Shown here one piece after another: positions 57,296-64,000 of a stretch of 64,000 bases of DNA. The number at the start of each line of letters is the position of its first letter. Position 1 is the stretch's first letter. A model generated the notes under the pieces. The model had not been told where the DNA came from. It was given only the letters and a program-made list of their open reading frames with translations, and ran no database searches. The position numbers and the translations under genes were made by a program. Origin of the DNA: Chitinophagales bacterium (GTDB lineage Bacteria; Bacteroidota; Bacteroidia; Chitinophagales; Chitinophagaceae); assembly GCA_015655015.1 (NCBI GenBank), contig JAATFV010000211.1, positions 56,509-120,508 on the forward strand. The letters run 5' to 3'.

Positions 57296-58153
57296 ATGGC
57301 TTTAAATCTATTCAACAGGCAACTGGGCGAGGAAGAAATGTCTTTTGTAGACCATCTGGAGGCATTGCGCTGGCATATCGTCCGGTCGGCTTTTGCTGTC
57401 GTAATAGTAGCTATTGCCATCTTTGTCAAGATCGACTGGATCTTTCAGAAGGTGATCAGCGGTCCCATCCGGAACGATTTCATCAGTTATGTCGGGTTAT
57501 GCAGCCTGGGCCGGAAGCTGCATATGGGAGATGCACTTTGCCTGCAATCCGTCGCCGGGCTCAAGCTGCAGACCACCCAGTTCAGCTCACAATTCATATC
57601 CAGCATCAATATCTCGGTGATCGGGGGATTTATTGTGGCTTTCCCCTATGTATTCTGGGAATTATGGCGGTTTATCAAGCCGGCCCTTTCTCCTAAAGAG
57701 CTGAAAAGCAGCCGGGGAGCCATCTTCTGGGTGACTTTTTTCTTCATGCTGGGGGTAGCTTTCGGTTATTTCTTATTGGCCCCCTTTACCTTCAGCTTCC
57801 TGGCTAACTATTCCCTGGGTATACCCGGGCAGATCCAGACCATCCCTACCCTGGACGATTATATCGAGAACCTGGTGGATATCATTATAGGATCGGGGCT
57901 GGCGTTCCAATTGCCGCTGGTGAGTTATGTGCTCACCAGGATAGGCCTGATAACGCCCTCCTTCCTCCGTACTTACCGGAAGTATGCGTATGTGGCCATT
58001 CTGTTCATAGCGGCCGTTATTACTCCTTCTCCGGACTGGATGAGCCAGACCATCGTAGCGCTTCCCCTGATCCTTTTATATGAGCTGAGCATCCGTATTT
58101 CCGTACGGGTAATGAAAGATCAGGAGCGTAAGGATAAAGAAGAATGGAGCTAG
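57296..58153 (+). CDS. tatC: Twin-arginine translocase subunit TatC
   Basis: 285-residue inner-membrane protein with six helices. Conserved N-terminus MSFVDHLEALRWHIVRS, then FIVAFPYVFWELWRFIKPALSPKEL and a typical FFMLGVAFGYFLLAPFTFSFL. It carries an enlarged first periplasmic loop of about 60 residues, common in Bacteroidota TatC. It exports folded proteins with RR signal peptides; tatA is not nearby. Ends just before a strong bidirectional terminator. Confidence 0.96.
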   Translation: MALNLFNRQLGEEEMSFVDHLEALRWHIVRSAFAVVIVAIAIFVKIDWIFQKVISGPIRNDFISYVGLCSLGRKLHMGDALCLQSVAGLKLQTTQFSSQFISSINISVIGGFIVAFPYVFWELWRFIKPALSPKELKSSRGAIFWVTFFFMLGVAFGYFLLAPFTFSFLANYSLGIPGQIQTIPTLDDYIENLVDIIIGSGLAFQLPLVSYVLTRIGLITPSFLRTYRKYAYVAILFIAAVITPSPDWMSQTIVALPLILLYELSIRISVRVMKDQERKDKEEWS

Positions 58154-58216
58154 TGAGCAGGGTAGCTGCCAGGCAGATACAGATAATTCCAGATACAGAT
58201 AATTCTTATTGAACAT

Positions 58217-58259
58217 AAAAAGAGCCGGAACAAGGTAAATACCCTGTTCCGGCTCTTTT
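58217..58259. terminator. Bidirectional terminator
   Basis: Perfect 15-bp stem AAAAGAGCCGGAACA / TGTTCCGGCTCTTTT with A and T runs on either side, between tatC and the convergent TPR gene. Confidence 0.92.
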
Positions 58260-58265
58260 ACATAT

Positions 58266-58350
58266 TTGCTGCCTGACCTAAAAGTTTGCAGCCTGAAGCT
58301 TATAACGAACAGCTTGAGCCTGACAATCTGAAGCTTGAGCTTACAGCTAT
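58266..58350. repeat. Degenerate AAGCTTG/GCAGCCTG repeats
   Basis: Six or more variants of the word, e.g. GCAGCCTGAAGCTT, CAGCTTGAGCC and GAAGCTTGAGCTTACAGC, between the terminator and the TPR gene stop. Confidence 0.65.
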
Positions 58351-58360
58351 CTGCCCGCAG

Positions 58361-58915
58361 CTACTCCCCTGGCTTGCCTACTCCCCCGTCCCCCGGCTTG
58401 TCGCCTGAGGCTTGTTGCTTGTGCCTTTTCCCGATCTCCCTTTTCATCTCGCATCTTTCGATGTCCTGCTTGTAGTCTTTTATCTTGTCGTCGTTCTGGC
58501 TGGCGAGGATCGCTTTCTCAAAATAATGAACGGCTTTCTCAAAATTCAGCTTCAGCTCCTCTGCCAGGGCATACCGGCCATAAACCCAGGATTTATCGAT
58601 CGTGCGGATCCGCAGGCATCTGTCCAGGTGAAGGCTAAGCTCATCGAACCTTTCCATGTCCATGAGCAGGGCGGCGATATGAAAATAAGAATGCGGGTAA
58701 GAGGAGTCGCAGCGGATAGCCGTCAGAAAATGATTCTCCGCCTTGGCATAATCATCGAATTGCGTTTTATATAACCATCCCATAGAATTATGGGCCGGCG
58801 CGCTGTCAGGCTCCTCATATAAGATACTTTCGTATTTCTTAAATGCTTCCGCGTAGTTATTATTCTTAATATCTGCTTCCGCTTCCAGGTATAATTCTTC
58901 TGAACTCGTATTCAT
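58361..58915 (-). CDS. Tetratricopeptide-repeat protein
   Basis: 184 residues. At least three TPR units are visible: YLEAEADIKNNNYAEAFKKYESIL, SAPAHNSMGWLYKTQFDDYAKAENHFLTAI and SYPHSYFHIAALLMDMERFDELSLHLDRCL (first 20 of each is enough to see the pattern), then GRYALAEELKLNFEKAVHYFEKAIL. The C-terminus is basic and Gly/Lys-rich. No signal peptide. Probably a protein-interaction scaffold. It starts 18 bp after the deoxyhypusine-synthase-like gene stop, so the two are likely co-transcribed. Confidence 0.88.
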   Translation of the reverse strand: MNTSSEELYLEAEADIKNNNYAEAFKKYESILYEEPDSAPAHNSMGWLYKTQFDDYAKAENHFLTAIRCDSSYPHSYFHIAALLMDMERFDELSLHLDRCLRIRTIDKSWVYGRYALAEELKLNFEKAVHYFEKAILASQNDDKIKDYKQDIERCEMKREIGKRHKQQASGDKPGDGGVGKPGE

Positions 58916-58933
58916 AAGCTATCAATTATGTAT

Positions 58934-59908
58934 TTACCAACCCAGCACCCACGCAAAGATCAGCGGGGCGACGATGGTGGCATCACTTTCAACAATAAAT
59001 TTCGGCGTATGGATATCGAGCTTACCCCAGGTGATCTTTTCATTCGGCACAGCGCCGGAATAAGATCCATAGGAGGTGGTAGAATCCGAGATCTGGCAGA
59101 AATAGCTCCAGAAAGGAACATCATGCCATTCCAGGTCCTGGTACATCATAGGTACGACACAAATAGGAAAATCCCCGGCGATGCCGCCCGCGATCTGGAA
59201 AAAGCCGACCCCCTTTCCACCGCTATTCTCCCGGTACCATCCTGCCAGCCAGGTCATATATTCGATACCGCTCTTAACAGTACTGGCTTTTAGCTCGTTC
59301 TTTATAACGTAACTTGCAAAAATGTTGCCGGTTGTACTATCTTCCCAACCCGGAACGACGATGGGGATATTTTTTTTGGCGGCTGCTACGATCCAGCTGT
59401 CTTTCGGATCAATTTCATAGTACTGTTCCAGGTCTCCGCTCAGCACCACCTTATACAGGAATTCGTGCGGGAAATATCGTTCATTCTTCGCTTCCGCGTC
59501 CTTCCAGGCTTTTACCAGGTGCTTCTGCAAACGACGGAAAGCCTCTTCTTCCGGTATGCAGGTATCCGTAACGCGGTTATAATGATTTTCCAGTAAGTTC
59601 CATTCATCCAGGGGCGTCAGATCGCGGTAATTCGGCACTCTTTTATAATGACTATGGGCCACCAGGTTCATCACATCTTCTTCCAGGTTGGCCCCGGTAC
59701 AGCTAATGATCTGTATCTTATCCTGGCGGATCATCTCAGCCAGGGAAATTCCCAATTCGGCCGTACTCATGGCCCCACCGAGGGTCACCATCATCTTACC
59801 CCCTTCCAGCAAATGCGTTTCATATCCTTTTGCAGCGTCCACCAGTGCAGCAGCGTTAAAATGCCTGTAATGATGCTCAATAAATTGAGAGACGGGACCT
59901 TTGTTCAT
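58934..59908 (-). CDS. Deoxyhypusine synthase-family protein
   Basis: 324-residue NAD-dependent spermidine-using enzyme fold. Recognisable stretches: EGGKMMVTLGGAMSTAELGISLAEM, SCTGANLEEDVMNLVAH, PIVVPGWEDSTTGNIFA and the active-site region ITWGKLDIHTPKF with the catalytic WGK lysine. Bacteria lack the eIF5A target of true deoxyhypusine synthase; bacterial members are usually homospermidine synthase or another polyamine enzyme. The -7 box TACTTTTG lies 22 nt upstream. Followed by the TPR gene. Confidence 0.9.
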   Translation of the reverse strand: MNKGPVSQFIEHHYRHFNAAALVDAAKGYETHLLEGGKMMVTLGGAMSTAELGISLAEMIRQDKIQIISCTGANLEEDVMNLVAHSHYKRVPNYRDLTPLDEWNLLENHYNRVTDTCIPEEEAFRRLQKHLVKAWKDAEAKNERYFPHEFLYKVVLSGDLEQYYEIDPKDSWIVAAAKKNIPIVVPGWEDSTTGNIFASYVIKNELKASTVKSGIEYMTWLAGWYRENSGGKGVGFFQIAGGIAGDFPICVVPMMYQDLEWHDVPFWSYFCQISDSTTSYGSYSGAVPNEKITWGKLDIHTPKFIVESDATIVAPLIFAWVLGW

Positions 59909-59930
59909 AGTTGCGTTGTTTTGTAAGCCG

Positions 59931-59938
59931 CAAAAGTA
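59931..59938 (-). promoter_or_regulatory. -7 box TACTTTTG of the deoxyhypusine-synthase-like gene
   Basis: Exact consensus, minus strand, 22 nt before the ATG. Confidence 0.6.
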
Positions 59939-60044
59939 TACCTTTTTTTATCAAAAATGCGCCCTGCCGGACGCATAAGAAACACCGGGGCCCGGCCTTT
60001 CACGCCGGCCCCCTGGTCAAATACAAACCGGGTAAAGAGATCCT

Positions 60045-60360
60045 TTACTCCGTATCCTTTTTCGCTTTTGCATACACACTCCGGCTATCCGCTCCATTGG
60101 ATCTCAGCACGATCTTTTTGTCGGCGTCCACCAGTGTGATATAATAACTCCAGTGTGATATAATAATTTGACTGATCATTCGATGTTATCTCAAACAGAT
60201 CGGAGATCCGGAAGCCATTGTATTCTTTTTTCAGGTCGGTCAGCAGATTGATCGGAAGCTGTGAGGAGGTAAGGTTGCGAATGATGGCCTGAAGGTCACC
60301 GTTATTGTTGTAATAAGCAAACAGCACCCGGCCGTTCAGGGTGGATGTCGCCTGCAGGTA
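60045..60360 (-). pseudogene. Degraded PepSY-like protein gene with a 19-bp duplication
   Basis: The minus-strand frame reads YLQATSTLNGRVLFAYYNNN ... SSQLPINLLTDLKKEYNGF ... SNDQSNYYITL, like other Bacteroidota PepSY-like secreted proteins and like the intact gene at 63077-63538. Two copies of CCAGTGTGATATAATAA (60131-60147 and 60150-60166, period 19) break the frame. Removing one copy restores YYITLVDADKKIVLRS and a natural stop at 60045. The N-terminal signal peptide part is also missing (TGA at 60361-60363). Confidence 0.8.
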
Positions 60361-60474
60361 TCAAACCCTTTACTGATCAGGCTGAGAGCTGATTTCTTAA
60401 TGAAAGTTTAAAATACTCCCAAAGGGTGTTAAAATAAATTTCCGGTAGAACGATGCATTCGTTAAATTGTAAGA

Positions 60475-61086
60475 GTGAATTATTTAGCACATGCATACCT
60501 CTCTTTTGGCATACCGGAAATAGCAGTGGGTAACCTGATCAGCGACTTCGTTAAAGGGAAAAAAAAGCTGGATTATCCCACCGGCATTCAAAAAGGCATT
60601 ACCCTCCATCGGGCCATCGATACATTTACAGACAGTCATGAGATCACGCGGCAGGCAAAAGTTTTTTTTAAGCCGGCCTATGGCCTCTATGCCGGAGCAT
60701 TGACGGATGTCGTATATGATCATTTCCTGGCCATTGATCCCCATGAGTTCCCTGAGGAAGGGGGGGGGCTCAATACCTTTGCACAAAAGACCTATGAACA
60801 GCTGGCCCCTTTTCAGGCGCTCTTTCCGGAAAGATTTGCCCGGATGTTCCCTTACATGCGATCGCAGAACTGGCTATACAACTACCGGTACAAACAAGGC
60901 ATTTTTAACAGCTTCACCGGTGTGTCCCGGAGGGCGGCCTATATGGCGCCTCCTGAGATGGCCTGCCAGATCTTCGAGGACCATTATCAGGAGCTGGAAG
61001 CCTGTTATGCTCTTTTTTTTCCGGCCCTTAAGGATTTTGCTTTTACCACCCTGCAGCAGCTGATGGATACGCTGCCGGTTGATTGA
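60475..61086 (+). CDS. acpH: Acyl carrier protein phosphodiesterase (AcpH-like)
   Basis: 203 residues; the start is GTG 60475. MNYLAHAYLSFG and GNLISDFVKGKK are the ACP phosphodiesterase signature, with the HD-like IQKGITLHRAIDTFTDSHE and DVVYDHFLA metal-site residues. It removes phosphopantetheine from ACP. The gene upstream is the pseudogene, transcribed away. asnB follows 113 bp later. Confidence 0.92.
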   Translation: MNYLAHAYLSFGIPEIAVGNLISDFVKGKKKLDYPTGIQKGITLHRAIDTFTDSHEITRQAKVFFKPAYGLYAGALTDVVYDHFLAIDPHEFPEEGGGLNTFAQKTYEQLAPFQALFPERFARMFPYMRSQNWLYNYRYKQGIFNSFTGVSRRAAYMAPPEMACQIFEDHYQELEACYALFFPALKDFAFTTLQQLMDTLPVD

Positions 61087-61199
61087 CGAGGGCGGCGGAA
61101 TGGCGGCAATGGGCGGCTACCCAGCTGACAGGCCGGGGTTGGCTTTGCAGCAACGGAATGAAAATCCCCTGTACCGAAAAATTGAAATAATTTCGTGTT

Positions 61200-63047
61200 A
61201 TGTGTGGAATTGCCGGCATTCTATCCCCTAACCCGGCGAATATAACCCGGGAGCGTCTGCAAAAAATGACAGACGCCATCGCTCATCGTGGTCCTGACGG
61301 TGAAGGAGCCTGGATCAATGAGTCAGGCCTTACCGGCCTGGGGCACCGGAGACTGGCTATCATCGATCTGAGTCCGGCCGGCTCCCAGCCTATGCATTAT
61401 CTGGATCGGTATACGATCATTCATAATGGGGAGATCTACAATTACCTGGAATTGAGAAACCTGTTAGGATCGAAAGGTTATTCCTTCCGGTCGCATACGG
61501 ATACCGAGGTGATCCTGGCCGCTTATGATCATTATGGTCCTGACTGCCTGCAATATTTTGACGGCATGTTCGCCTTTGCGATCTGGGATGAAAAGGAAGG
61601 AAAATTATTCCTGGCAAGAGACCGGTTTGGCGAAAAACCGCTCTTTTTTTACAGGGATCGGGAACAGTTCCTTTTTGCCAGCGAAATGAAGGGCCTGTGG
61701 GCGGCGGGAGTGAAGAAGGAGAGCAACAAAAAGATGATCTTTAATTTTATTACCATTGGTTACACGCAAAATCCCGCCAATGGTTTTGAGACCTTTTATA
61801 ATGGCATTTCCAAGCTGCCGGCGAGATCCTATCTTTTGTATGATGCGGCGGCCGGGGATATGAAAACATCCCTTTACTGGGACATCCGGATCGAAAATAT
61901 CCACAACCCGGGAGAGGAAGACGTGCTCATGCAATTCAGCGGATTATTATCCGCCTCCGTGAACAAGCGGCTGAGAAGCGATGTCCCTCTTGGAACGAGC
62001 CTGAGCGGAGGCCTCGATAGCTCTTCGGTTATTGCCTGTATCCGCGGGCAGCAGGGACCTGTAAAAGATCTCCGGACTTTTTCTGCTGTTTTTCCCGGTT
62101 TTGAAAAAGACGAATCCTCTTATATCAAAATCGTCACCGACTATTTTTCGCTGGATAACGATACGACCACACCCTGCGCTCATGACCTGATCCGTGACTT
62201 TGAACGACTGGTCTATCACCAGGAGGAGCCTTTCCTGTCATCCAGCATATATGCCCAGTTCAAGGTATTCGAACTGGCCAGCCACCACCGGATAAAAGTA
62301 TTACTGGACGGTCAGGGCGCCGATGAGCTCCTGGCCGGCTATCACAAATATTATCACTGGTACTGGCAGGAACTGTACAGGAACGATAAAAAGGCTTTCG
62401 CATTGGAACTGGAAGCAGCCAGGGAATCAGGTGTCTATGATCGCTGGACATGGCGAAACAGGCTGGCAGCAAATCTGCCGGTATATGCAGGTATATTTCT
62501 AAAGAAAAAAAGGACAGCGCAACAGCTAAAACGCAAAGACCTCTCAAAAGATCTCATTGAAAATTTCGGGGTTTCCTATTATGATATTCCTCATTTTGAT
62601 AAGCTGAGCGGCATTCTCTATTATAATACATTTATGAATGGGATGGAAGAGCTGCTGCGGTATGCCGATCGTAATTCCATGGCCCATGGAGTAGAAGTGC
62701 GGTTGCCGTTCCTGAATCATGAGCTGGTGGAATTCCTGTTTTCTCTCCCCTCTCATTTCAAGATCCGGGAAGGATGGACAAAATGGTTGCTGAGAGCCAG
62801 CATGGAAGATCTTCTTCCGAAGGAGATCGTCTGGAGAAAAGATAAGACAGGTTATGAGCCCCCTCAGCAGGAATGGATGCGGGACCCTGTATTGCAGGAA
62901 TATATGCATGAGGCAAGGCGGAGCCTCGTCAAAGCAGATATCCTGCAAGCGGCTGTCTTACACAAAAAAATTCAGCCGCAGGATGCACATGCGGCTGAAA
63001 ATAATGACTGGCGTTACCTGGTCACAGCGGCTTGTCTGCAACCGTAA
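61200..63047 (+). CDS. asnB: Asparagine synthase (glutamine-hydrolysing)
   Basis: 615 residues. The N-terminal glutaminase domain starts with the nucleophilic Cys2 (MCGIAGILSP), with AHRGPDGEGAW and HNGEIYNYLEL. The C-terminal synthetase has the PP-loop SLSGGLDSSSVIACI and LLDGQGADELLAGYHKYY. It amidates aspartate, or in some clusters a sugar or peptide precursor; no biosynthetic cluster surrounds it. A near-consensus box TAATTTCG ends about 8 nt before the ATG, giving a nearly leaderless mRNA. Confidence 0.95.
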   Translation: MCGIAGILSPNPANITRERLQKMTDAIAHRGPDGEGAWINESGLTGLGHRRLAIIDLSPAGSQPMHYLDRYTIIHNGEIYNYLELRNLLGSKGYSFRSHTDTEVILAAYDHYGPDCLQYFDGMFAFAIWDEKEGKLFLARDRFGEKPLFFYRDREQFLFASEMKGLWAAGVKKESNKKMIFNFITIGYTQNPANGFETFYNGISKLPARSYLLYDAAAGDMKTSLYWDIRIENIHNPGEEDVLMQFSGLLSASVNKRLRSDVPLGTSLSGGLDSSSVIACIRGQQGPVKDLRTFSAVFPGFEKDESSYIKIVTDYFSLDNDTTTPCAHDLIRDFERLVYHQEEPFLSSSIYAQFKVFELASHHRIKVLLDGQGADELLAGYHKYYHWYWQELYRNDKKAFALELEAARESGVYDRWTWRNRLAANLPVYAGIFLKKKRTAQQLKRKDLSKDLIENFGVSYYDIPHFDKLSGILYYNTFMNGMEELLRYADRNSMAHGVEVRLPFLNHELVEFLFSLPSHFKIREGWTKWLLRASMEDLLPKEIVWRKDKTGYEPPQQEWMRDPVLQEYMHEARRSLVKADILQAAVLHKKIQPQDAHAAENNDWRYLVTAACLQP

Positions 63048-63076
63048 GCTGTGGATAAGGCAGCACCCGTCAGGAG

Positions 63077-63538
63077 CTATGCCTTTTTATACTTCTCGAC
63101 AACCTGCAGATTCCCGTCTACATTTGATTTAACGGTGATCCAGGTCGTCGCATCCTCCAGCTTAATGTAATATTCTACCGTTCCATCCGTAGTCATTTCG
63201 GTGACGCCGAATACTTTTTTGTCTGCATATTTCTTTTGCAGCTTGCAAATAATATTAACAGGCAGGTTCCTCTCCGTATAGTACCGGAGAGAGCTTACAA
63301 AATTTCCTTCCTTATCATAGTCGATTTTAGTGAGGATGCCGTTCTCTGTAAAATTGACCGTGTATTTATCCCCTTGTTCCATCCATTTCACCTGCTGGGC
63401 ATCCGGGAAGGTTTGTTTGAATGTTTTTAATAATTTTTCGCTGATGCTAAAGCCGTCATTGGCAAATACACCTGCCGACAGGGACAGCAGACAAAGAGAT
63501 GCGAAGAGAAATTTCCGGAATGAGTGGCGCGATGTCAT
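63077..63538 (-). CDS. Secreted PepSY-like protein
   Basis: 153 residues with a signal peptide (KFLFASLCLLSLSAGVFA). The mature part has two related ~60-residue units: TFPDAQQVKWMEQGDKYTVNFTENG and VFGVTEMTTDGTVEYYIKLEDATTW. This matches the PepSY-like/DUF2874 family of small Bacteroidota periplasmic proteins related in fold to beta-lactamase inhibitor protein. It is the intact relative of the pseudogene at 60045-60360. Function unknown. Confidence 0.85.
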   Translation of the reverse strand: MTSRHSFRKFLFASLCLLSLSAGVFANDGFSISEKLLKTFKQTFPDAQQVKWMEQGDKYTVNFTENGILTKIDYDKEGNFVSSLRYYTERNLPVNIICKLQKKYADKKVFGVTEMTTDGTVEYYIKLEDATTWITVKSNVDGNLQVVEKYKKA

Positions 63539-64000
63539 GGTGTTATTTTTAAAAAGATTTTAAATAGATCATTCGTATGACGTAAAGCTAGCTTCCTTTG
63601 TTACAGTCGTCAAGACAATATACATGTCTGGCACAAACCTTTTTTTAAGGCAGGGACAATAAAAAAAGGCTACCCTACCCAAAGCCGTAAAAAAAGTTTT
63701 AAGGCATGCGAAATAAGGTGCGAAATGGTATTTCCCATGTTGCTTATCCCGGGTTAAGCTTTTGTTAAACTGGATGACTTGCGGCGAAAAAGATTTTCAA
63801 ATATGTTTTTCGCCGCGTCATGTCTCATATCTGTACACTTCGGCCGGGCCGAAGTGTACGGGGCTGACCCAAAAGGTCAGGCCTGGTAAAAAGTGAAAAA
63901 TATGTGGCCCGCCCGTCCTGGCGGGCTATATATTTTTGGGGATGACGCCATTTTTTGAGGGGCTATTATGGCCAGGGGAAGGCTGGAGTGTCGATAACAG
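63539..64000. other. 462-bp window end without a gene, rich in hairpins
   Basis: No ORF is convincing. Four stem-loops follow one another: GCGGCGAAAAA/TTTTTCGCCGC (63781-63816), a perfect 13-bp palindrome GTACACTTCGGCC-G-GGCCGAAGTGTAC (63833-63859), CTGACC/GGTCAG (63864-63880) and GCCCGCC/GGCGGGC (63907-63926) followed by a T-rich stretch. A gene may begin beyond the window edge. Confidence 0.7.

Noticed and set aside
1..64000. CRISPR arrays, tRNAs, rRNAs, prophage or complete IS elements
   Set aside because: No regularly spaced repeats, no tRNA T-arm/acceptor patterns, no rRNA-like stretches and no transposase or integrase frames were seen on either strand.

Overview
The window looks like chromosomal DNA from a member of the Bacteroidota, most likely the Chitinophagaceae or a close relative. 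This is inferred from three things. First, the gene set includes gliding genes (gldA, gldC, gldH and a gldE-like gene), a protein with a type IX secretion (T9SS) sorting tail, and the conserved block nadK - DUF6089 - uppS - bamA - skp - skp - murI. Second, genes mostly lack Shine-Dalgarno sequences. Third, at least 17 genes carry the Bacteroidota promoter -7 box TAnnTTTG, often only 4-11 nt before the start codon. I see no rRNA, tRNA, CRISPR array, phage or complete insertion sequence.

Layout. 1-5.7 kb, plus strand: a truncated MHS-type transporter, a small membrane protein, a GldA-like ATPase, enolase, a DivIC/FtsB-type division protein, a small unknown protein and endonuclease III. 5.8-15.3 kb: a secreted NagZ-type glycosidase fused to a serine beta-lactamase-like domain, mutL, a PBP4-type carboxypeptidase, an AraC regulator with an atypical SDR, and a ureohydrolase with a degraded metal site. 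15.4-25.1 kb: pheS, a hydroxyacyl-CoA dehydrogenase with an overlapping epimerase, a secreted carboxypeptidase-regulatory-domain protein, lpxD, a RluE-type pseudouridine synthase, yicC, then gldH with a histidine kinase and response regulator. 25.2-33.8 kb: orphan batD, an SDR, a YjjG-type nucleotidase, the phospholipid operon CPBP protease - cdsA - psd, dusB and an aldehyde dehydrogenase. 33.9-38.5 kb: a retropepsin-like protease, tadA, sodA, a lipoprotein, rpmH-rnpA-yidD and a DUF6252-like lipoprotein. 38.5-48.1 kb: the envelope block running on the minus strand from nadK to murI, preceded by a CBS protein and an alpha/beta hydrolase. 48.5-51.1 kb: an operon of glycosyltransferase, gldC, yqeY and cvpA. 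51.3-58.2 kb: a T9SS cargo protein, DUF4290, murA-gmk, a GldE-like protein and tatC. 58.4-64 kb: a TPR protein, a deoxyhypusine-synthase-like enzyme, a PepSY-like pseudogene, an ACP phosphodiesterase, asnB, an intact PepSY-like gene, and an unassigned hairpin-rich end.

How the genes fit together. Much of the window builds the cell envelope: MurA, MurI, PBP4 and the NagZ-like protein act on peptidoglycan; UppS supplies the lipid carrier; LpxD acts in lipid A synthesis; CdsA and Psd make phospholipids; BamA and the Skp-like chaperones assemble outer-membrane proteins. The Gld proteins, TatC and the T9SS cargo add secretion and motility functions.

The most unusual signal is not a gene. At least five loci carry a short interspersed element: a variable perfect hairpin, then a conserved TAATG-type block, then two small hairpins with fixed loops (TTC, then CGT or TCC) whose stem sequences differ from copy to copy while pairing is kept. 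The copies sit at or inside gene 3' ends, and one supplies the last codons of uppS. Other points worth checking are a 14-bp inverted repeat that brackets the -7 box of the response regulator, a pseudogene made by a 19-bp duplication, a CBS gene with no usual start codon at its expected N-terminus, catalytic-residue losses in MutL, the ureohydrolase and an SDR, an aspartate in place of the MurA active-site cysteine, palindromic DNA inserted inside reading frames, and two candidate small RNAs.
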